From: CBDUUP01 sp965370435
GTDB taxonomy: Bacteria > Chloroflexota > Anaerolineae > Anaerolineales > UBA11579
Direction: 5' to 3'
Assembly (NCBI GenBank): GCA_965370435.1
Contig: CBDUUP010000244.1
Span: 1-7,064, forward strand
Length of the DNA stretch: 7,064 bases
Shown here: one piece after another, positions 1-6,678 of the stretch
Layout: each line of letters starts with the position of its first letter
Numbering within the stretch: position 1 is the first letter of the stretch
Program-made: the position numbers and the translations under genes
Notes under the pieces: model-generated
What the model was told of the DNA's origin: nothing
Seen by the model: only the letters and a program-made list of their open reading frames with translations
The model's database searches: none

Positions 1-2
1 AG

Positions 3-602
3 ATAACGACCGCCGGGGTGATCGGGTCGGGCGTCCAGGCGCGCTACCAGATCCGGGGCCTGCGGCTGGTTCGGGAATTCCAACGCCTGATGGTGTACGG
101 CATCATTCCCGATGATGTTGAGCGATATGCTTCGGAGATGACCCAAGAACTGGGTGTTGAAGTGATGATAGCGGGCAGCCCAGAAGAGGTCTTCCGCCAA
201 TCCCAGTTTGTGGCAACCACCACGCCTGCGCGGGAGCCTTATGCTAAAGCAGCATGGCTGCACGCCGGCATGCACATCACTGCCATGGGTGCTGATGGCG
301 AGCACAAACAGGAGTTGTTTGCTGATGTGCTGGGGAAAGCTGACCGGATCGTGTGTGACAGGAAAAGCCAGTGTTTCCGCCTCGGCGAACTGCATCATGC
401 GCTGAAGGAAGGCGTCCTGTCAGAAGATAGTGATATTACAGAGATCGGTGAGTTGACCGCTGGCAGCAAGACCGGCAGGCAAAATGATCAAGAGATCACC
501 ATTTGCGACCTGACCGGTGTGGGTGTCCAGGATACCGCCATCGCAGTATTGACCTACCAGAAAGCGATTTCCCGCGGGCTGGGAACTTCCTTTGAGGTCT
601 GA
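3..602 (+). CDS. Ornithine cyclodeaminase/mu-crystallin family protein, EutC-like (5' partial)
   Basis: The reading frame is open at the left edge, so the gene starts outside the window. 199 residues are visible of a family usually about 320-340 long, so the N-terminal substrate-binding part is missing. The visible part opens in the Rossmann NAD(P)-binding motif GVIGSGVQAR (about bases 15-44). Further on is ADGEHKQEL, matching the family motif whose Asp (codon 294-296) is the catalytic acid/base in ornithine cyclodeaminase. The family makes or breaks cyclic imino acids, or reduces ketimines, in the cytoplasm. The C-terminal stretch EITICDLTGVGVQDTAIA resembles what I recall of the EutC branch linked to ectoine/hydroxyectoine use more than classical ornithine-to-proline enzymes. 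That sub-assignment is from memory and weak. It is probably co-transcribed with the aminotransferase starting 25 bases downstream. The family call is secure; the substrate is unknown. Confidence 0.88.
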   Translation: MTTAGVIGSGVQARYQIRGLRLVREFQRLMVYGIIPDDVERYASEMTQELGVEVMIAGSPEEVFRQSQFVATTTPAREPYAKAAWLHAGMHITAMGADGEHKQELFADVLGKADRIVCDRKSQCFRLGELHHALKEGVLSEDSDITEIGELTAGSKTGRQNDQEITICDLTGVGVQDTAIAVLTYQKAISRGLGTSFEV

Positions 603-614
603 CATATTTTTAGA

Positions 615-620
615 AAAGGA
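615..620 (+). promoter_or_regulatory. Ribosome binding site deciding the aminotransferase start
   Basis: AAAGGA lies 7 bases before the ATG at 628. This supports 628 over the in-frame TTG at 592, which has no purine-rich leader and would overlap the end of the cyclodeaminase gene. Confidence 0.7.
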
Positions 621-627
621 TCAAATC

Positions 628-1758
628 ATGAATATCGACAAATTTGAAATGGAACGCATGCAGTGCTTGTATGAGCATGTCGTGGATTACAATCTTTCTG
701 AAAGCGGCGTTAAACCGCTGAAGTTGTCTGAACTTCTCGATGGCCAAGGGGATGTGGAGAGTTTTCTCAACCAAGAACTGTGGTACTGCGAATCGGACGG
801 CTCGCCTTTGCTCCGAGAACGCATCGCCCAATTTTATCCAGACTGTAAACCTTCCAACATCACCGTCACCAATGGCGGTTCGGAAGCCAATTACTTGAGC
901 CTGTGGACGATGCTTGAAAAAGATAGGCGGTTGGCTTGCATGCTGCCCAATTATATGCAAGCCTGGGGGCTTGGCCGCGCCTATGCAGAGGGCGTGGACA
1001 CTTTCCATCTGGTTCAGCGGGAAGAAAACGGGCAGAGACGCTGGGCGCTGGACGTTGATGAACTCAGGCAGACAGTAACGCCAAAAACAAACGTTATCCT
1101 GGTCACCAATCCAAACAACCCGACTGGCGCAGTCTTGACCGAAGAGGAGATGGAAGTGGTTGTGGAAACTGCGCGCAGCGTTGGCGCTTGGATCATTGCA
1201 GATGAAATCTACCGCGGCGCGGAGGTCGAGGGGGATACTTCTCCCACTTTCTGGGGGCGTTACGAGAAAGTTGTGGTGACTTCGGGCCTGTCGAAGGCTT
1301 TCGCCCTGCCAGGTTTGCGGATCGGCTGGGTGGTTGCGCCAGAAGAATTTATCGAGCAGGTCTGGATCCATCACGATTACCTGACCCTGACCCCCGGATT
1401 GCTGAATGACCGCCTGGGAGCTATTGCCATGGAACCTGTGCGGCGGGAGGCGATCCTGGCGCGCACCCGCAGGATCATCCAGGCCAACCTGCCCATTCTG
1501 GAGGAATGGCTGAATGAATACAGCCATCTCTTTCACTATGCTCGCCCAGTCGCAGGCGCCATCGCCTATTTTGAATATGACTTCCCCATCAACTCGACTA
1601 CCCTGATCGACCGGCTGCGGGAGGAAAGCTCGGTTCTGCTGGTTCCTGGCGACCAGTGCGGCCTGGATAAGGGGATCCGGGTGGGTTATGGGTATGATAT
1701 CCAAAAAACGTTGAAGGGCTTGGCGTTGATGGAAGAAATGGTCCGGAAACTTGTGTGA
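628..1758 (+). CDS. Class I/II (fold-type I) PLP-dependent aminotransferase
   Basis: A complete 376-residue cytoplasmic aminotransferase, slightly shorter than the usual 390-400. The motifs fall in the expected order. NGGSEANY (82-89) binds the cofactor phosphate, and Tyr109 sits where the ring-stacking aromatic is expected. NPNNPTG (161-167) has Asn164. ADEIY (191-195) supplies Asp192 to the pyridine nitrogen and Tyr195. SGLSKAF (219-225) has the Schiff-base Lys223, and LRIGW carries phosphate-binding Arg231. IRVGYG has Arg351, the usual substrate carboxylate anchor. No essential residue is missing, so it should be active. The N-terminal YNLSESGVKPLKLSELLD stretch recalls a subgroup that includes capreomycidine-synthase-like enzymes, but this is only a resemblance. 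The 25-base gap after the cyclodeaminase suggests one transcript and a shared pathway, perhaps amination or deamination of a keto, imino or diamino acid. The substrate is not readable from the sequence. Confidence 0.93.
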   Translation: MNIDKFEMERMQCLYEHVVDYNLSESGVKPLKLSELLDGQGDVESFLNQELWYCESDGSPLLRERIAQFYPDCKPSNITVTNGGSEANYLSLWTMLEKDRRLACMLPNYMQAWGLGRAYAEGVDTFHLVQREENGQRRWALDVDELRQTVTPKTNVILVTNPNNPTGAVLTEEEMEVVVETARSVGAWIIADEIYRGAEVEGDTSPTFWGRYEKVVVTSGLSKAFALPGLRIGWVVAPEEFIEQVWIHHDYLTLTPGLLNDRLGAIAMEPVRREAILARTRRIIQANLPILEEWLNEYSHLFHYARPVAGAIAYFEYDFPINSTTLIDRLREESSVLLVPGDQCGLDKGIRVGYGYDIQKTLKGLALMEEMVRKLV

Positions 1759-1898
1759 AGTGGCGAACGTTCCGACGAATATAGTTAAACACAAATAGCA
1801 GCGGTTTCAACAAGATAGACCCCAGAGGGCGGTGAGGGTTATGTTTCGGGGTGAGGGCAATGGATCGAAAATATTTATAGAATGCTAATGGTAGGGGA
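1759..1898. other. Convergent intergenic gap, no clear terminator
   Basis: The plus-strand aminotransferase and the minus-strand cyclase end facing each other across 140 bases, so transcription from both sides should stop here. I see no strong GC hairpin with a T-run on either strand. The best candidate is ACCCC (1819-1823) with GGGGT (1848-1852), only 5 pairs around a 24-base loop and without a T-tract. The 8-base word GGTGAGGG occurs twice (1831-1838 and 1850-1857). Small palindromes GAACGTTC (about 1765-1772) and AAATATTT are present but short enough to be chance. Confidence 0.5.
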
Positions 1899-3221
1899 TC
1901 ATTTTCTTTCCCAGACCTTAACACAATTTCTCCCTTCTTCTTTGGCTGCATAAAGCGCTTGATCCGCTCGTTCGAATAATATATCAATAGTTATGTCTGC
2001 CTCCCCGCCGAAATATGCAATCCCAAGACTAAGCGTAACAAGATCAGTAATTTCTTCGATATCCTTCAATTGCGCCGGTATTATCTGGCAAAGTCTTTCA
2101 GCAAAAATCTGGGCATGCGATTGCTCTGTCTCGGGTACCAGAACGACAAATTCATCTCCTCCATAACGCCCTTGAATATCAACATCACGCGAGTTCTCCT
2201 GGATGCACCTGGCAACCACTTGTAAAACACGGTCCCCGCTAAGGTGGCCATGCTTATCATTGATGGTTTTAAAGTTATCCAGGTCGATCATGATTAAGGC
2301 AAAATGTCGTTGATACCGTTGCGCCCGGGCAAGTTCTTGTTTAGCTAAATCAAAGAAATGACGCCGGTTGGAAATGCCCGTAAGGTGATCGGTAGTGGCC
2401 AATTGTTGGAGTTGATCTCCCAAGCTTTTTTGCTCGGTGATGTCCCGGCCGATCAATAAGATCCGCAGGTTGGGCGGGCCTTCCAAGACGCTGGCGCTCA
2501 CCTCGATGGTAACAACCTCGCCGTTCTTTTTAACCGCTGCAAATTCCCTTCTAGGAATAAGTTCCTCGCCGGCCATCGCTTTCTGATAGTCTTCAATCAC
2601 TTCTGGCAAAGAATCCGGATGGAGAAAATCTGAATAAGGTTGGCCCAGGACTTCATCAATCTCTCGTCCTATCATCTTCGCGAAACTGGGGTTGCAGAAA
2701 GTGATCATCCCTTGCTCCATAATACCTATGCCGTCATTGGCCATTTCCGAAACGCTGCGATACAACGCCTCGCTTTCTTTCAATTCTTCGTTAGCCGCGG
2801 CCAACCTTTGTTGGAGCGAGTGCACGGCCAAATGCGTTTCGACCCGCGCCAAAACCTCCTCAACCTGAAATGGCTTGGTGATGTAGTCCACACCGCCAAA
2901 GGTGAGCGCCCTGACCTTGTCCTCAGTCTGATCCAGCGCGCTGATGAAAATGACCGGGATATCTCGCGTGCGCGGGTCAGCCTTCAACTGCTCGCATACC
3001 TCGTAGCCATTCATGCCGGGCATCTTGATATCGAGCAGAATCAAATCCGGCGGGATGGCTCGCGCGCTCTTCAAAGCCAACTCCCCGTTGGGCGCAGAGC
3101 GCACCTTGTAGTCCTGTTCCTTCAACATATTAGAAAGTAAGCGCAAGTTGGCAGGCGTATCGTCCACAATGAGAATATTGCCAACAATTGACCTTTCGGC
3201 GTCTACTAAAGGTGGAACCAT
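1899..3221 (-). CDS. Response regulator with REC-PAS-GGDEF domains (diguanylate cyclase)
   Basis: A 440-residue soluble regulator predicted to make cyclic-di-GMP from two GTP. The receiver domain (about 14-130) has the acidic pair Asp20-Asp21, phosphoacceptor Asp64 in LLDIKMPG, Ser94 and Lys116 in TKPF. A short helical linker (about 133-152) leads to a PAS domain (about 152-262) ending in the typical GRDITEQK. The GGDEF domain (about 270-440) has DHLTGISNRR, metal-binding Asp313 in IDLDNFK, Asn321 and Asp330 for guanine, and an intact GGDEF at 354-358. RDVD at 345-348 lies five residues before GGDEF, the exact spacing of the inhibitory I-site, so product feedback is likely. There is no EAL or HD-GYP domain, so synthesis only is expected. 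The start at 3221 is supported by GAGGAAA upstream. It follows the hybrid kinase by 20 bases and is its probable partner. Base composition falls toward the C-terminal end. Confidence 0.95.
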   Translation of the reverse strand: MVPPLVDAERSIVGNILIVDDTPANLRLLSNMLKEQDYKVRSAPNGELALKSARAIPPDLILLDIKMPGMNGYEVCEQLKADPRTRDIPVIFISALDQTEDKVRALTFGGVDYITKPFQVEEVLARVETHLAVHSLQQRLAAANEELKESEALYRSVSEMANDGIGIMEQGMITFCNPSFAKMIGREIDEVLGQPYSDFLHPDSLPEVIEDYQKAMAGEELIPRREFAAVKKNGEVVTIEVSASVLEGPPNLRILLIGRDITEQKSLGDQLQQLATTDHLTGISNRRHFFDLAKQELARAQRYQRHFALIMIDLDNFKTINDKHGHLSGDRVLQVVARCIQENSRDVDIQGRYGGDEFVVLVPETEQSHAQIFAERLCQIIPAQLKDIEEITDLVTLSLGIAYFGGEADITIDILFERADQALYAAKEEGRNCVKVWERK

Positions 3222-3225
3222 TATC

Positions 3226-3232
3226 TTTCCTC
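3226..3232 (-). promoter_or_regulatory. Ribosome binding site of the REC-PAS-GGDEF gene
   Basis: On the minus strand, GAGGAAA precedes the ATG at 3221, with the AGGA core 6 bases away. It lies wholly in the 20-base gap after the kinase stop codon, so the two genes are probably translated from one message. Confidence 0.75.
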
Positions 3233-3241
3233 AGAGAGATT

Positions 3242-6200
3242 TTACGTTTCAGGCGCAATAAGCGTCATCAGTTTATCATACTCAAAGTTGCGAACCCATT
3301 GGGTGAGTGTGTTGGCCAGTTGGGGCGCTTGGGAGCGGATCGATTCAATGAGCGCCAGCATTTGGTCAGCGTCCAGGGCGGTGACTGCCTGGTCTAGGTC
3401 CGTCACCCAGGCGGCAGGCAATGTCTCAACGGCGGCGCGCAAGTCTTCCAAGGAAACGCTCGCGCCTCTCTCCGGCTCGGGCATGACCGCCTCGTATATG
3501 AAGCGCACGCCTAGATGACTGTGCAGCGCGTCAAAGATCTCGTGCTCGCGGAAGGGTTTACGAATAAAGTCATCACAGCCATCTGCCAAAACCTCTGCCC
3601 GCTGCTCCTCAAACACGCTGGCAGTTAAGGCAATGATGACGGGCACAGACCGGTCCCCCGCCTGTGCCTGAGCCTTGATGCGTCGGGTAGCCTCGCGCCC
3701 ATCCAAGACCGGCATCCGCAAGTCCATCCAGATCAGATGCGGCTGCCACTCCTCCCAGATTTCAAGCGCTTCTTGCCCATTGACCGCTTCTCGCAATTCA
3801 AAGCCTAATGGCTGAAAGATCATGACCAACAGCCTGCGGGCGGTCGCTACATCGTCTACAATCAATAGACGGAAAGGGCCGCCGTCGGCGGCGCGCTGCC
3901 CCGGCTCCATTCCAATGACGCGGCGCAGGGGTCCTACGGCAAGCATATCGGCTGCTTCCATAACTTCGACCTTCACCTCAAACTTGAAAGCTGTCCCCTG
4001 GCCCTCCTGGCTGTCAATGACCAACTCGCCGCCCATTATGTGGGTGAACTCGCGGCTGATAGGCAAGCCCAGCCCGGTGCCTTTTTCCAATTGCTGTCCG
4101 CTGCTCGTTTGGACAAAAGCCTCAAACACTTTGTGAAGTTCATCAAGGGCGATACCGGGGCCTGTGTCTTGGACGTCGAAGCGGATAGAGGCAAACTGTT
4201 TGTCCTTATCAGCAGGTAGAGAGGACCCAACATCTCTTTCAGCGTTCACCCGCAGCGTCACGCTGCCCTCCTCCGTAAACTTGACCGCGTTGCCCAACAG
4301 GTTAATGAGCACCTGGCGCAGCTTGCCCTGGTCAGCGCGGATAAAGCGCGGCACCTCGGGCGCACGCTCAAAGAGCAGAGCCAAGTCTTTCTGATCGGCG
4401 CGCATGCGGAACATTTCTTCCAAGCTCAGGAGCATATGGTGCAAATCAAAGGCTTCCAGTTGTAAATCCGCGCGTCCGGCCTCGATTTTGGACATTTCCA
4501 GCACGTCGTTGAGCAAGTTAAGCAGGTGTTCTCCACTGCGATTGACGATCCCCAGACTTTCTCTGTGTTCCACAGGGAAAGTCGAATCACGTTCCATCAA
4601 TTGGGCAAAGCCCAGGATGGCGTTGAGGGGGGTGCGCAGTTCGTGGCTCATATTGGCCAGAAAGACGCTCTTTGCGCGGTTCGCAGATTCGGCAGCCTCC
4701 TTCGCATCGGCCAGTTCAAGCGTTTGCCTCTCCAGTTGATCCCGCTGTTGTCTCAACTCTGTCGCTCGTTCTGCCAATACCTGGTTAGCCTCCTGCAAGG
4801 CAGTTTCTGCTCGCTGCCTCTCGGCTAATTCTTGCTGGGCGAGACTGTACAACTGGGCGTTGTGAATGGCCACGCCCACCTGAGTGGCCAGGGGACGGAG
4901 CAGATTCGCATCCCCCTCGTCAAAACTGGCGACCTTATCTCCCTGTACGTCGAGCACGCCGACTACCTCTGCTTCGACGCCAAGCGTGATCGGGATGGCC
5001 ATTTCAGAGCGGGTATTGGGGAAGAGAGGGTGGAACAGCCAATCTTCCGCCTCTTGCACGTTATCCACGATGACAATCTCACGAGTCCGAGCGGCGCGAG
5101 CCACCAGACTTTTGGGGGCCTCCAGGGGAATTGAGTAGCCTCGGGCCTCTATCTCAGCCCCCGCCAGGCCAACTCCCTCTGTCGCTACCAAATTTTCGCC
5201 CTCATCATCGAGCAGAAATATATGGATGTGATAAAAGTTAAACTCATTTTGCAGGCGGTTGACCACATAGCGCAGCAGCTCATTCAGATCCAAGATGGCG
5301 GTCAGCCGGCGGCTGATCTCGGCGCTGGTTTCCAAGGCATGGGTCCGCTCACGAACACGGTATTCCAAAGTTTCAAAAGCGTCATGCAGACGCCCCGCCA
5401 TCGTGCCAAACGCCTGGGCCAGCAGACCAATTTCATCGCGGGTTTCAACCGCAACCGTTTGGCTCAAATCCCCTTCTGCCATGGCCGTGGCTGCTTGAGT
5501 CAAGTTGGAGATAGGATGGGTGATGCCGCGAGCGATGAGAAGCCCCACACCGATCACGATCAATACAGCCACGCCTGTGATCCCCAGGACTGAATTACGC
5601 AGGCGGTTAGTCGCGGCAAAGGCTTCCGCCGTTCCAATCTCGGCCACCAATGCCCAGGTCTGGTTGCCGAATTTCATCGGCCGGTATGCGCTGAGCGTTG
5701 AGACACCCCGGTAGTTTACGACTTGCGTGACGCCTGTCTCCCCGGCCAGCGCATGCTGCACTGCTAAGCTGTCCACCGTCTGTTCGAAAATGGTGCTCTC
5801 TGGGTTGAAACGCGAATCGGTGCGCATGAGCCAATCGGGACCCACTAGGTAGACTTCCCCCGTCTCGCCCATAAAACTTTGCACCAACTCGTTGATCCGA
5901 TCAAGGGAAAGTTGGTAAATGAGAACGCCCACATTTTGATTATTTACCACAATAGGCGTGCCAACAAAGCTGGCCGGAACTCTCCTGGAGGGACCATATT
6001 GAGGAAAGTCAGTAAACTCGATCTCATTGCTGTTGATGCTTGTGTATAGCCCCTGAAATAGGTCGGCGATGTGAGTGTTTCGATAGGGACCGGTCAGCAA
6101 ATTGGTCCCAAAGTCATCCCCTTTGTCGTAGTTGTAAACAACAGTGCCATCCGGCGCTACCAGGTAGAGATCGTCATAGCCCATGGTTTCAACAACCTCT

Positions 6201-6613
6201 TTGAACAGGACATTGTAGCGGGCGTGGGCAAGGTCATAGGGAGTACCCTGGCCGGAGTCGACCAATTCTGGGTTTCCTAGATAACCCAACCGTCGAACGG
6301 CATAAAAGTCGTCAGTCTGGGCAAAGGTCTGAATGGCTTCAACGATAACCGGGAATTTGGATACGAGGATAATGTCTTCTTCCACCAACTGAAAAAATGC
6401 TTCTATTCGCTCGGCCTTCAAATCGCGCACCGAGACCAATTGGTTGGATACCTGGACAGACAGCGCATTCTGCGATTGAAAAAAGGTCAGCCAACCTACG
6501 ATCACCAGAGGGACAATGGACACGGCCAAGAAAGCCAGGATCAACCTGGTCTGTAGCGAGCTAAAGAAAAAAAGGTTCTTCCCGTTTTTTGGTTTCAGTG
6601 GCAGATCATTCAT
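3242..6613 (-). CDS. Membrane hybrid sensor histidine kinase (Cache-HAMP-GAF-HisKA-HATPase-REC)
   Basis: A complete 1123-residue inner-membrane kinase. A transmembrane helix (about 23-45) is followed by an extracytoplasmic double-Cache-like sensor (about 46-338) containing DLYLVAPDGTVVYNYDKG and DFGTNLLTGPYRNT, patterns I know from Cache-type kinases and chemoreceptors. A second helix (about 342-361) leads to a HAMP domain (about 361-413; Pro367, Glu394), a GAF domain (about 435-585) and a coiled coil (about 585-648). The HisKA domain has MSHELRTPLN with phosphoacceptor His657. The ATPase has the N box (Asn771, Asn775), DTGPG at 816-820, the FEAF segment near 830 and GTGLGL at 845-850. A receiver domain (about 913-1035) has Asp920-Asp921, Asp964, Thr997 and Lys1019. 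About 70 helical residues follow with no histidine, so this is not a working HPt. All kinase motifs are intact. The ligand is unknown; I do not see the amino-acid-binding RxWY-type Cache motif. It lies between a binding protein gene and a cyclase regulator. Confidence 0.95.
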   Translation of the reverse strand: MNDLPLKPKNGKNLFFFSSLQTRLILAFLAVSIVPLVIVGWLTFFQSQNALSVQVSNQLVSVRDLKAERIEAFFQLVEEDIILVSKFPVIVEAIQTFAQTDDFYAVRRLGYLGNPELVDSGQGTPYDLAHARYNVLFKEVVETMGYDDLYLVAPDGTVVYNYDKGDDFGTNLLTGPYRNTHIADLFQGLYTSINSNEIEFTDFPQYGPSRRVPASFVGTPIVVNNQNVGVLIYQLSLDRINELVQSFMGETGEVYLVGPDWLMRTDSRFNPESTIFEQTVDSLAVQHALAGETGVTQVVNYRGVSTLSAYRPMKFGNQTWALVAEIGTAEAFAATNRLRNSVLGITGVAVLIVIGVGLLIARGITHPISNLTQAATAMAEGDLSQTVAVETRDEIGLLAQAFGTMAGRLHDAFETLEYRVRERTHALETSAEISRRLTAILDLNELLRYVVNRLQNEFNFYHIHIFLLDDEGENLVATEGVGLAGAEIEARGYSIPLEAPKSLVARAARTREIVIVDNVQEAEDWLFHPLFPNTRSEMAIPITLGVEAEVVGVLDVQGDKVASFDEGDANLLRPLATQVGVAIHNAQLYSLAQQELAERQRAETALQEANQVLAERATELRQQRDQLERQTLELADAKEAAESANRAKSVFLANMSHELRTPLNAILGFAQLMERDSTFPVEHRESLGIVNRSGEHLLNLLNDVLEMSKIEAGRADLQLEAFDLHHMLLSLEEMFRMRADQKDLALLFERAPEVPRFIRADQGKLRQVLINLLGNAVKFTEEGSVTLRVNAERDVGSSLPADKDKQFASIRFDVQDTGPGIALDELHKVFEAFVQTSSGQQLEKGTGLGLPISREFTHIMGGELVIDSQEGQGTAFKFEVKVEVMEAADMLAVGPLRRVIGMEPGQRAADGGPFRLLIVDDVATARRLLVMIFQPLGFELREAVNGQEALEIWEEWQPHLIWMDLRMPVLDGREATRRIKAQAQAGDRSVPVIIALTASVFEEQRAEVLADGCDDFIRKPFREHEIFDALHSHLGVRFIYEAVMPEPERGASVSLEDLRAAVETLPAAWVTDLDQAVTALDADQMLALIESIRSQAPQLANTLTQWVRNFEYDKLMTLIAPET

Positions 6614-6636
6614 CAGCGTCTCTCTACGCTTACCTC
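6614..6636 (-). promoter_or_regulatory. Kinase gene leader: distant Shine-Dalgarno and a start-proximal hairpin
   Basis: On the minus strand, AGCGT (6630-6626) and ACGCT (6619-6615) are perfect complements flanking the 6-base purine loop AGAGAG. The hairpin ends one base before the kinase ATG. The best Shine-Dalgarno-like word, GAGGTA (6636-6631), abuts the hairpin and is 17 bases from the ATG in linear distance, too far for normal use unless the hairpin folds and shortens the gap. The loop AGAGAG is a weaker alternative. A five-pair stem can arise by chance. Confidence 0.3.
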
Positions 6637-6678
6637 GGTTTCATGGGCCACTCGCTCTCCGCCTCTCCTGTCGCAGCC

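Noticed and set aside
18..20. GTG at 18 as the start of the cyclodeaminase gene.
   Set aside because: It falls inside the Rossmann motif and the frame is open to the window edge with in-family residues (ITTAG) before it, so it is an internal Val codon of a truncated gene.
592..627. TTG start extending the aminotransferase by 12 residues.
   Set aside because: No Shine-Dalgarno sequence precedes it and it overlaps the cyclodeaminase end, whereas ATG at 628 has AAAGGA 7 bases upstream.
610..1794. A 394-codon open frame on the minus strand covering the whole aminotransferase gene.
   Set aside because: Its translation shows no recognisable domain and is rich in Pro, Arg and Gln as expected for antisense of a GC-biased gene. 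The plus-strand frame carries every aminotransferase motif.
1819..1852. Possible rho-independent terminator in the convergent gap.
   Set aside because: Only five pairs around a 24-base loop and no T-run on either strand; too weak to call.
1831..1857. Direct repeat GGTGAGGG twice in the gap between the gene groups.
   Set aside because: Only 8 bases, two copies, in a locally G-rich stretch; could be chance and resembles no known element.
4404..5714. Several plus-strand open frames of 67-123 codons opposite the kinase gene.
   Set aside because: They are low-complexity Ser/Arg/Leu-rich shadows with no domain, and the minus-strand kinase is intact throughout.
6614..6678. Terminator or separate promoter between the binding protein and kinase genes.
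   Set aside because: No T-tract hairpin and no convincing -35/-10 pair is visible; the repeated GGAGAG words there are simply purine-rich sequence.
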